From assembly GCA_037953625.1 (NCBI GenBank), contig CM075649.1, positions 126,477,290-126,541,289 on the forward strand: 64,000 bases of DNA. The letters are read 5' to 3'. Below the pieces are notes generated by a model, which searched no databases, was not told where the DNA came from, and saw nothing but the letters and a program-made list of their open reading frames with translations. Each line of letters begins with the position of its first letter. The stretch's first letter is position 1. Shown here one piece after another: positions 47,701 to 57,423 of the stretch. The DNA is from Crotalaria pallida (lineage: Eukaryota; Streptophyta; Magnoliopsida; Fabales; Fabaceae). The position numbers and the translations under genes were made by a program.

Positions 47701-49099
47701 TGGGAAAATCATGGAAAAGAGGAAGTTGATGCAAGAAGGTAAGGAGTTGGAATTTCAAGAAGGGAAGGATGGAATCCTTCGCTTTAAAACGAGGATTTGT
47801 GTGCCTGATGATTTGGAAGTAAGAAGGATGATTTTGGATGAAGCGTATAAGAGTAAGATGAGTATGCATCCGGGAGCTACTAAAATGTACCAAGACTTAA
47901 AGAAGCTATTTTGGTGGCCTGATTTGAAGAGAGATGTAGCTGAATATGTGGCATGTTGTTTGGTATGTCAAAAGGCCAAGGTGGAACATCAAAGGCCAGG
48001 AGGAGAGTTACTTCCTTTATAGATCCCGTTGTGGAAATGGGATAGCATCTCGATGGATTTTGTGTCGGGATTGCCAAAGACATCTACTGGTCATGATGCA
48101 ATTTGGGTGATCGTGGACCGTTTGACCAAGTCAGCGCATTTCATTCCCGTGAATATGCGCTACTCATTGGAAAAGCTCACTCAGTTGTACATCAAGGAAG
48201 TTGTTCGTCTGCACGGAGTACCATCAAGCATTGTGTCTGATCGCGATCCGAGGTTTACATCAAAGTTTTGGGAAGATCTGCGTAGAGCCTTGGGTTCAAG
48301 ATTGAAGCTAAGTTCTGCATACCATCCTCAGACTGATGGCCAAACGGAAAGGACTATTCAGTCATTAGAGGACATTCTACGAGCCTGTGCTTTGGAAGGA
48401 CAAGGGAATTGGGAGCAAATGTTGCCACTCGTGGAGTTCACTTACAACAACAGCTATCACACGAGCATTGGAATGGCACCATTTGAAGCTTTGTATGGGA
48501 GAAAGTGTCAGACGCCGTTATGCTGGTTTCAAGTGGGGGAGAGTTCTCTGATTGGACCAGATATTGTGCAAGAGACCACGGAGCAGATCAAGATGATACA
48601 AGAGAAGATGAGGGCAGCTCAGAGTAGGCAGAAAAGCTATGCTGATAGAAGGAGAAAACCCTTAGAGTTTGCTGAAGGAGACCACGTGTTCATTAGAATA
48701 GTACCAACCAAAGGTGTTAGTAGAGCCTTGAAAACCCAGAAACTATCACCTAAGTTTATTGGTCCCTATCAGATTCTCAAAAGGATCGGCCCAGTAGCCT
48801 ATCAATTAGCTTTGCCTCCGTCATTAGCTAACCTCCATAATGTATTCCATGTGTCTCAATTGAAGAAATACGTCCATGACCCCACCATTGTTCTTAGCAT
48901 CCAACCTGATGACTTAGAAATTCATAAGAACCTAACCTTCAAGGCTGTACCAGTTCGCATCAAAGATCGAAGAATCAAGCAGCTTAGAGGAAAGGACATC
49001 CATCTGGTCAAAGTTGTCTGGGTCTGTGGAGATGTGATAGAAGCATCATGGGAGTTAGAGAATAGGATGCGTCAGGATTATCCTGACTTGTTTGTATGA
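44765..49099 (+). pseudogene. gag-pol of Tekay-B, intact except one stop
   Basis: One 1445-codon frame (including the stops) interrupted only by TAG at 48020-48022, between the integrase zinc finger and catalytic core. Gag domain about residues 60-200 (YMLEDEAENWWNHT). The zinc knuckle reads CFNYGKPGHFARDC, so the second Cys is Tyr; a second CDKC-type cluster precedes it. Then protease (LFDSGAMHSFVS), RT (YRQLNKVTIKNKY; FIDD), RNase H (YCDASKQGLGCVLMQ), integrase HHCC (HPGATKMYQDL...CCLVCQKAK) and D,D-35-E (MDFVSGLP, VSDRDPRF, QTDGQTERT), and a chromodomain-like tail (LRGKDIHLVKVVW...ASWELE). The relative in element A has Glu at the stop position. Copies elsewhere may supply proteins in trans. 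Confidence 0.95.
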
Positions 49100-49127
49100 G
49101 TTGAATTTCGGGGATGAAATTCCTTGT

Positions 49128-49141
49128 AAGTGGGGGAGTAG
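49128..49141 (+). other. Polypurine tract of Tekay-B
   Basis: AAGTGGGGGAGTAG abuts the 3' LTR start TGTAACACC. Confidence 0.9.
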
Positions 49142-52100
49142 TGTAACACCCCAAAATTTTAATCCCCGATTAATGAAATGTTAATTATAATTTAATTATA
49201 ATTAATAGTTTCTATATTAATCCTTGATTAAAATATGTGTTTATATGACTAGTTGATGTGTGGAAATTATTTAATAAATAATTTAAATGCATAAAATAAG
49301 AGTTTTGCATATTAGTCCCTGGGTTGGGACCTAGAAGCAATTATAGGAAAGATTTTGGAGGGAAAGTAAATAAAATAATTATTTTTCAAAATCTGGGCAA
49401 AACACTCGAGTATTATTCAGAATACTCGAGTATTCTGGGTCAAACTGCACGAGTTAGTGCGTTTGGTGAGTCACAGCCAACGATTCCCCTCCGTTGACAC
49501 GAATACTCCGCCATCAACAGCTCAATGCCCTCGTGTCGACCTGCATGAGTGTCCTCACTTCCTATTTAAGCTCATCTTCGACCCTTAGCTGAGAATTTTG
49601 GATCAAAGTAGCTTGGTTGATGGAATTAGGGTTCCGAGTTTGTACTCTTCGATTCTCCTTCTATGTGTCGATTTGAAACACAAACCAAACACGAATACAA
49701 AGCTCACATCTTGAGCTTTGTATAGAGAGTAAAATCGTGAGGATTGAGCGAGTGTGTTGGGAGAACGACAGCTTGGAAGTTGGAGTTATTCTGTCAAAGT
49801 TGGTTTCTGAAGCTTACTTGGAGATTGATTTCTGGTAAGCTCTCGAGCTCCTGAGTCTCAAACTCAATTCCTTTAGTTAGAACATGTCGTATAGAGTTTA
49901 GAAATCTAATTTTCCCCAATTCTTATCTCTATTTCATGGGTGAACCAATTCGGTTTTGGTGGTGCACTCAAAACTGTCATGCATGTGAAGCTCAAAGTGA
50001 TTTATGGGGTTGGAGCACTTTTCTTGGATTTCTTTCTGTTGATTCACGTCTGAGAGGTAAGGGGAAGTAATTATATTCACTAGATAGAGTTTAAATTCCA
50101 TTAATTGTGTTAGAGAGCCACCAAGAGGCTCTAAGGGCTTAGATTGAATAGGAACTTTGGTTTGGAGACCAATCCATGCTCTAAATCTGTGATGAGCAAG
50201 TTTGATATCATGTATGTGAACTAAAATGCACTTGGTTTTATGTGTATTGTGCTTTTTATGAGAATTGACATGTTAAGTTGTGAAAATGTGTTTTAATGCA
50301 TGATTATTGATTTCTCCGTCAAATCTGTGTTTTGACTTGTAATAAGTGTTGTAACATGTCTAAATAATGTTATGTGAACTCTGTGGATCCCTAGAATGGA
50401 TTAAATTTGAGTAGAAATTAAAATGTCATGTTAAAACCAGTTTTCAGTGCTGTCTGCTGCGAAACACTCGAGTAAAAGGCAGAGTACTCGAGTAAATCGT
50501 GTTCAAAACCATGTAAATTAAGGAAGAACACTCGAGTAGTCTGTCTGGTACTCGAGTATCGAGCATGACCTGAGGACCATTATAGGCCAAACACTCGAGT
50601 CAGTCAAGGTCACTCGAGTATTCTGGAAATGTTCAAGAACACTCGAGTATTCTGGAAATGTTCAAGAACACTCGAGTAACCCATGAACTACTCGAGTAAA
50701 TTGTTGAATTGAAAACCCAAATCCTCATAAAGTCATGAACACTCGAGTAGTCTTAAGAACACTCGAGTAATATGGAAAAGTTGAGTAACACTCGAGTGTC
50801 TTGAAGTTTACTCGAGTAAATTGTTCAGAACCTGAAAACACCATTTTCAATTCTAACTTATTAAATGAAGGAATTATTAATAATAGTCCAAGGATCAAGA
50901 CTTAGAGAAATTGATTAATACAAAAAGATCGTTTGGTGACGGTCCTTTTTGATAAAGAAAATAAGCCTAGGTGGCCTGTAAAGTATTAATCAACTTCCCT
51001 TAAGTGTAAAAGATAAATTGCATTCATCCTGGAGTTCGGATGGTAGGACGTATTCATGTTTTGATAAACATGTGGAGGGCCTCTGGGAGTGCCAATACGC
51101 TTGCTTGATGACACGTCGTTGACGTGGTCGGCTTAGTGGATGCCGATATGGATATATCGTTTGGATGACGATCCGTTTGGATGACGGGATATGCTCGGGT
51201 GGCATGGATACCAAGCTTGTCGTGTACATTCTAGGTGAATGTACGAATGGTTGTATACCTAGGAATACAACGCACTGTTGAGTGCTGGGTTGTCAGGGAT
51301 GGACGTCAGAGAGTGACATAGTATTATGATGGAGATAGGCTTGAGAGCTAAAATCATGCATCATGTCATTCATTTAATGTAATTGATATACCTGAATTAA
51401 GTGTGAGCATCCTATGTGCATAACCAACTTGCTAAGTGTTAAGTGTGATTGATATTAATTGATGCATGTTACATATTTATGTTGCATAATTTATTCTCTA
51501 TTGATTATGTGTATAGAATTGCTTACCCCTATGCCCTTGTAGGTGATGTCTCGCTACATTGCTTGCATCGAGATCCGGCCACTTCCTAGTGGCATATGGA
51601 TCTATGAGGACCATCGCGCGGTGTTCGAGGGGGAGGTAGAGATTACCTTTTACCACCCGAACCCGCTGATGCGATTTCGTCCTCGTAGGTTTAGGATTCC
51701 CATCATATACACTATGCATGTACCCCCGTTTTACACTTACCATGGACCACCTCCCACGCGACCAGCTCGCTCTTACCATAGTTTTCGTTTTCAACCTACC
51801 CGCTCTCACCCTTTTACTTCGAGAGTCGTCCGCGAGGAGACTCCCCTATCTGATCCGAGGAGCCCAGTCAGGGTTTCACCATCACCTGACCCGGTACCCA
51901 GTGGTAGGGTACACTCTCCCTCGGATGAGATCGAGGAGGATCCGGTGGAGGACGAGAGTGGGAGCGAGCCTGTCATGCATTCTACTGGGAGTGATTGGAG
52001 GGACGACGATCCCTAGGTACATGTATATGGTGTATGGTGTGGATCTGAGGATCCGGTGTGTGGCGGAGATTTGCTACTACTACTGTGATGATGATGCTAC

Positions 52101-52739
52101 TACCTTACTCACTTTACTTTTGGGAGACTACTACTGCTACTGCTACTGCATCTGATGCTGATGGATCTACTTGACTATCCCTGGAGTTGTATTTTGGTTA
52201 TGTATATATTGTAGATATACTTTTGTAGTACTCTAGGGTTGGGGTTACATGACTATGTAGATCTACTATGGACTTGTATATTCTGAAACTTGGAGACATG
52301 ATGATGGACTATGTACTTACCACTTTTATTATCTATATATATAAATATAAATCTTAGGTTCAAACTATTGCATAGTCCAACACTTTCCGCTTACTCTGAT
52401 TTAGATTACTTAAGGGTTCGGATACACCCATTAACTCAATGATATCAGCTTTATTAAGAAAAGCAAGGGTAACTACAATTACTTCCAATAATGTATGTAC
52501 AATTTCAAAAGACGAAGATTACCCTGTTTGTGAAAAGGTTTTAGTACAACACCGAACTCGATACAAACGTTTTGAAATAGATATAGTTTATTCTCCAAGA
52601 ACTTCATCTGTCGGTTTGTGCACCCGATCTAAAGAAATTTTTATTTACCATATTTTCTTAACACTCACAAGTCCATATATATTACCCAATATGATATACT
52701 TTTATTTTTACAATTTGGGTAACTACGAAGGGTGTCACA
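49142..52739 (+). repeat. 3' LTR of Tekay-B
   Basis: Near-identical to 40914-44474. It has one extra ACTCGAGT word from a tandem copy of a 29 bp unit near 50640-50670, 11 extra AT-rich bases near 49190 and loses 3 bases near 51163. The stem-loop array is at 51055-51285. Confidence 0.97.
51546..52016 (+). CDS. ORF inside the 3' LTR of Tekay-B, second copy
   Basis: Same 156-codon frame as 43281-43751, again right after the acceptor-like TTGTAG and also open to its end, with one residue change (Lys to Glu). A transcript starting in this LTR would run toward the flanking Tat-A sequence. Confidence 0.35.
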   Translation: MSRYIACIEIRPLPSGIWIYEDHRAVFEGEVEITFYHPNPLMRFRPRRFRIPIIYTMHVPPFYTYHGPPPTRPARSYHSFRFQPTRSHPFTSRVVREETPLSDPRSPVRVSPSPDPVPSGRVHSPSDEIEEDPVEDESGSEPVMHSTGSDWRDDDP

Positions 52740-52744
52740 GCGAT

Positions 52745-55699
52745 AGCCTCAACCGCAGGATCAAGAGTATTTTCAGCAATAAGATCAACAATGTCGAGCT
52801 GTTCTTTGTCCAAGACAGGGGGCTCGGTGGAGGTGTCCTCAGAAACGAAGGGCACCAAATAAGTTGAAGGATTATTTTCACCCGCAGTGACAGGGGCCGT
52901 GTTAGTTGGAGGATCGGGAGCTGGAATAGCCATAAGTGGCTGCACATTTAGGGGGCTGCTCACCCTACCAAATGGCACGTAAGTAGCGAAGCCAGTAGGC
53001 ACGGCTCCCCCTTGAGCAGCGGCAGCTTTGAGAGAAATCGAAGGAGTCTCTTGGGCGATAAAGGAAGGAACAGAAGGAGACCCTGAAGGAGCTTGAGCGT
53101 TCTGAGAAGCTCGAGAGGAAGGCGCCGGAGACTGCTTATCGTCCGCCTTAGAAGGACCTACAAAGAAGAACAGCCAAATAAATGGTAATCAGCGCACTCA
53201 TCAAAAAGGGGTGAACCAACAAAAGAAACAAATACATAAAGGGAACTAGGGGAAAAGGGAGAAGAAAGAAGTAAGAGGCCAAAGCGAATTGTTGAAGACA
53301 AGTAAGCGAATCCTGTGTGGAGGATGAAGCGGTAGACTTTGGAGAACCTTTGCTTTGAGCAGCATCGCCCTCAGAAGTAGAAGTTTTTGAGCTCTCGTTT
53401 GAATCACTCTTGCCAGAATAGGTAGAATAGAAGGCCCAAATGGAGGCCCCAGAAGCAGTCCCTTCGTCTCCATCTAAGTTTACGAGGGCAGGAGAAGAAG
53501 GAACGGAAGGAGCAGCCAGAGCGCGAAGACGGCTAGAACGCCGTGAGGGGACTGGCGTGGAGCTTTTGCCTTGGGAAGAGGCGGCAGCAGCTCTCGCTTT
53601 GGCCTGAGAAGAAGATTTAGAGGCAGGGGGACTGGAAGAAAGAAGTTTGGTGCTACCTTTCTTTGGGGCAGAAGCGCTGGAGGAAGGGGTCGTCGGGGCC
53701 TTGCGCTTGCGAGGTGCGGGAGGTTCCTTATCGGCTGAAGCAAAAATACAATCAGAAACGTTGATGATAAACAAAACACCAAAGCAGAAAGAGCAAATTA
53801 TAAGGCTGAAGTGTACCTTTGTTGATGGTCTTTTTGATAGAAGTAGAGTAGTAAGGATCATTGTGCACTATCGGGACCAAGGGAATGGTGACAGTACTTG
53901 GAGTGCTCTCAAAACTCTGCACATGTTGAAGTATGTCACTATGAGAAGTTAGCCAAACACGTAGAACCCCGCCAGCATGAAGAGGAGGAATGTGAACTAT
54001 TGGGACAGGCGAAGGCGTCGAACCAAAGAGCGTGGACTGAAGGGAAGTTTCCACATCAACAGAATCCAGAAAGAGAGGACAAGGGGGCTGGTCACGCCCA
54101 AACTGTCTAGCAACACGATCTGGTCTATAAACAAAGGGCCAAAGGGCCCCGCCATGCGCGCTCTTGTTATCCATGGTTGCAAAACCCGGGAGGAAGCGCC
54201 CAGTTAAGATCAACTTCCACAGGTCAAACACACCCTCAGTTCTTGCAGCAAGATCATTCTGGCGACCCAAGGCGTCCTCCCGATATAAAGGATGCAATTT
54301 CTCCCCACCAAGCAGGAAATCGCCCAGGTAGGGTCTGAAAACGAAGCTTTTTTAATGATCAATAATTTGTACAAGGTGGCGCCTTGGCTTACCCAAGTAC
54401 CAGCACCATGAACGCGATTCTAGGGCATCAACATTAGCATCAGTAGCAATTTCAGGAAGGAATCTAACTTGACCATACGAAGGAAAGCGTTCGAATAAAA
54501 AACACTGCAGAAAAGACAAGTCAACATAGCAATTCACAAGAAAACGACCAAAAGAATTCTTCATCTGCTCTGATATCTGGTCAAGGCGAGCATAGAGACT
54601 ACCCAAGTAAAACGAAGAGAGAGGCAGACGAATACCCTCAGCAAGCATGCAAGCAAAGATGAAAATGGAGGAACTTACTTATTCCCAAGGAGGTCCGGGT
54701 AACATGTACCTGCTAAGCCAAAAAGCAACAAAGGTGGCCCTTTTGAGGCGCTGATCGGTAACAGGACCACCCACAAATTTGTCCTCATGAAAGTCACCAA
54801 AGAAATAGCGCACCCAGTTCGCGAAAGTGTACTTGGGAGAAGACCTTTGACTTACTTTCTGGTCTTGAGGAACGAGGTTCCTTGTACCCCGCACCTTCTT
54901 CGAGGAGGACCCATCAGCATAAGAAGCGCGACATTGCTGGAGCAAATCTTTGGAATACTTGGCGCTAGCAATAGAAGCATTATTGAGTTCCTTAGCCAAC
55001 CCGATGATGCTCTCGTCCACACTGGAAAGGTCGAGATCATTGTCTCCGAACGAGGGCAGTTTCAGCAGAACAATCACATCCTCTAAAGTTGGGGTAAATT
55101 CCCCCCAAGAGGTAAGAAATGTATGAGTCACTGAGCACCAGCGCTGGATCAACATATGCAAGTCCTCTACCCTCTTGTTCACGCCTAAGCGAGGGGACGC
55201 CTTTACAACATCAAAAATCCCCACCTGTTTCAAAATCTCTACAAAGGGAGGGTCCCGTTGAAAAACGTAGTCCACCCATTCCGCCCAGCCACCTGTAGAA
55301 GTGACTCTAGCGAAGATCAACCCAGGGGAACTCCGAGGAAGCGAGGCGGGAACGAAGAAGAAAAGAACCCAGCTTACAATGTTCCTTGGAATAGGAGGGC
55401 TTGGAGCACAGGCGCGCTGCACCCTCCGGGACCACCAAAGCTTTGGATGACGGGCCCGATAAGAGATTTCCGGATTCCGGAGGTTGAGGGAAAGGAAGCT
55501 TGGCACGCGCCCCAAGTGCCCAACGGCGGTGCCCCTGCTCAACTGGATCGGAACGCGGCGGGGAGAAAGCGTCTAGAAAGCAAAAGGAAAGAGACTGAGG
55601 GACATGTTCTTCGGTGGTCTCTCCCTGCACTTGACTTTCCTCATCAGAAGAAGAGGATTTCTCTTCCCCAGAACCCGACGGAGCTGTGGATTTCGTCAT
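52745..55699 (-). pseudogene. Antisense plant-mobile-domain gene of Tat-A, 5' part
   Basis: Starts at ATG 55699 (MTKSTAPSGSGEEKSSSSDE). The plant mobile domain follows, with GWAEWVDYVFQRDPPFVEIL, THTFLTSWGEFTPTLEDV and further on MLAEGIRLPLSSFYLGSLYA and LHPLYREDALGRQND. A Ser/Pro/Lys-rich linker (KAPTTPSSSASAPKKGSTKL) and an acidic stretch lead into 40093-40913. Introns on the minus strand: 54392-54335 (GTAAGC...TTTCAG, 58 nt) and 53816-53735 (GTACAC...TTGCTTCAG, 82 nt), perhaps another ending at 53158. Lesions: a frameshift near 55520 and TAA at 54678-54676. PMD proteins act in the nucleus in plants, and the domain is known from retroelements. Antisense introns survive because they are not spliced from the element's genomic RNA. 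Confidence 0.8.
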
Positions 55700-56011
55700 T
55701 TGTGAGAAAGCGATCTGTAATGCAGAAGACCGAAGGAGAGAAAAGGAAAGCGGAAAGGAAATAAGAAGAAAAAGAGGGATGGTAAGCTATAACGGATCTA
55801 AGGGAGAAAAGAAACGAGTGGTGGTAAGTGGAAGTAACTGGGGGGTTTTGGGAGAGTGGTTTGAAAAGAAGTGGGGAATGTGGGAAAGAGTGAAATCTTC
55901 CCTCAAAGTACACGTGGAAAGCAATAAGCGAAGAAGGGGAAAGAGAAAAGACAGACTAGGATTTGCATCAAAAGGGGAAGTTCCTACCCCTTCTGTTGAA
56001 AAGGGGGCTAT
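55700..56011 (+). other. 3' internal end of Tat-A with polypurine tract
   Basis: On the minus strand this is the promoter/leader side of the antisense gene. GAAAAGGGGGCTAT (55998-56011) is the purine tract before the 3' LTR. Similar sequence is seen in Tat-B at 24380-24443. Confidence 0.75.
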
Positions 56012-56898
56012 TGTTGATACTCAGAAAAAATGCTAGCCCAATCATAAGGCCCAATAACGAAAACAGACCCAGATCTGCAACATACAGGCAGTTACGAACG
56101 GGAAGTGGCGACGAAGAAGGGCGTAACTCGGGTATGCGTTCGCACAAGAAGGCGCACCTCACCTTCGAAGAAGCGCAAGAACAAACAAGGAACCACCAAC
56201 TCCCATGACACGTGCGGCTTGCTTGAGAAGCTAAGAAGGAATCTTTGCTCACCTAATCAAAGACCCTTCCTAAGAGAGAGACAGGAATGGCATTCCTTGT
56301 GTGCTCCCCTTTCTCAGCCATTAATGAAGAGCTTGAAATGGCAAAAGGACAAACTGGCACCTGATAAAGGAGGAGGGAAGCAGCAACAAAGAAGGAAAAG
56401 CTGAATGGACCATAGGGTAAGAGGAAAAAGGGGAATAACCGATGGGTAAAAGGGGTACTATATAAAGATGCCATCGCCAGGGGGAAAAACAACAACTAGA
56501 GGCAAGAGAGCACAAAAAGGATCACAAAAAACAAAACCCAAACACTTGAGTTTCTCTCTCTGAACCACAGGGAAGGAACACTGAAGGGAGGTTAAGAAAA
56601 AGAGTGGAAAAGAAACAAAGAAGACAACAGAGACACCCACTCCTTCCTTCCACCAGTACCAAGAAACTTTCCCACCATCACCAGCTCTCTGAAAACGCCA
56701 TTCCTAACCTTCACTGAAGAGGGTGTCCTCACGAACAAAGGCGCACCCCACTCCTAGTCCTAATAATAAGTAGCGGTGTACCTTTATTTGAAACACCTGT
56801 AGTACTTGTACGCCCTCGAGGCCATGGCTTCATTAAGTTTACGAACCCGTTAATCCCTGTACAAATTTTCATCTTTTCAATAAAAAAGATCCGGAACA
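56012..56898 (+). repeat. 3' LTR of Tat-A
   Basis: 887 bp, paired with 27617-28502. About 3% different by eye, mostly transitions. Followed by the TSD ATGAC. Confidence 0.95.
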
Positions 56899-56903
56899 AT
56901 GAC

Positions 56904-57418
56904 ATAACCACCACCCTTTTGAACTGACACTAATATATCAGTATTCCTAAACAGTTGCGCCCTTTCGTCCAACAGTCATGTGGTTTGGTAATTACTTCTC
57001 TTTTTAAAGGCAGAGGATAGTGATTAGGGTCTAATATATGATATTTATGAGCATTAATTAACTCCCTTTTACTATGGATTTGGCTTGTTTCTTGAGTAAT
57101 TTAGGGATTTATTTAGGAATAATTGGAAGATTAAGGTCCTTGAACGTTTTGATCTGTTTTGGGTTTGATTTCAGGAATTTGAAGCTTTATTTGATGATTT
57201 GTGCTATGGAATGGAAAGGAGCTTTGAAGACCAAGAGATTGGAGGTAAAATGGAGAAAAATCAACTCTTGATCTGCTGCTCACGCCCAGGCGCAGCACCA
57301 AGGCGCCTAGGCGCACAAGTTTGACGAACAATCAAATTCAGGGGGCTTCACGCCTAGGCATGGGGGTTTCACGCCCAGGCGTGGGGGTGACACGCCTAGG
57401 CGCGCTCGACAGCGGGTT
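56904..57418. other. Old LTR-like sequence, left part, with CGCCTAGGCG words
   Basis: From about 57039 (TGATATTTATGAGC) it reads like the start of an LTR; five CGCC(T/C)AGGCG-type words lie at 57281-57402. It is interrupted at 57424 by a solo LTR and resumes at 60157. Family uncertain. Confidence 0.45.
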
Positions 57419-57423
57419 GGGCT

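Larger units (their letters stand above)
40914..52739 (+). mobile_element. Young Tekay-type chromovirus (Tekay-B) inserted in Tat-A
   Basis: LTRs 40914-44474 (3561 bp) and 49142-52739 (3598 bp), TSD GCGAT at 40909-40913 and 52740-52744, initiator-Met PBS, purine tract and one gag-pol frame with a single stop. The LTR length gap of 37 bp is explained by a 29 bp duplication, an 11 bp insertion and a 3 bp deletion. I count about 30 substitutions between the LTRs by eye (under 1%), the youngest insertion that can be dated here. The insertion cuts the antisense gene of Tat-A. Confidence 0.97.
27617..56898 (+). mobile_element. Tat/Ogre-lineage Ty3/gypsy element Tat-A with two nested insertions
   Basis: Bounded by LTRs 27617-28502 and 56012-56898 and a perfect TSD ATGAC (27612-27616 and 56899-56903). 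Lineage marks: a TTGGCGACTCCGCTGGGGA primer site of the kind used by Ogre/Tat elements (tRNA-Arg as I recall), an extra archaeal-type RNase H between RT-RNaseH and integrase, tandem repeats in the 3' untranslated region and an antisense extra gene. Removing the hAT (4143 bp with TSD) and Tekay-B (11831 bp with TSD) leaves about 13.3 kb. LTRs differ by roughly 27 substitutions in 886 bp by eye (about 3%). All coding parts are broken. Confidence 0.93.

Noticed and set aside
56904..57000. Minus-strand peptide with AQLFRNTDILVSVQKGGYV that looked like a host exon
   Set aside because: Could not be tied to a family, has a stop just upstream and no splice sites; left unassigned.
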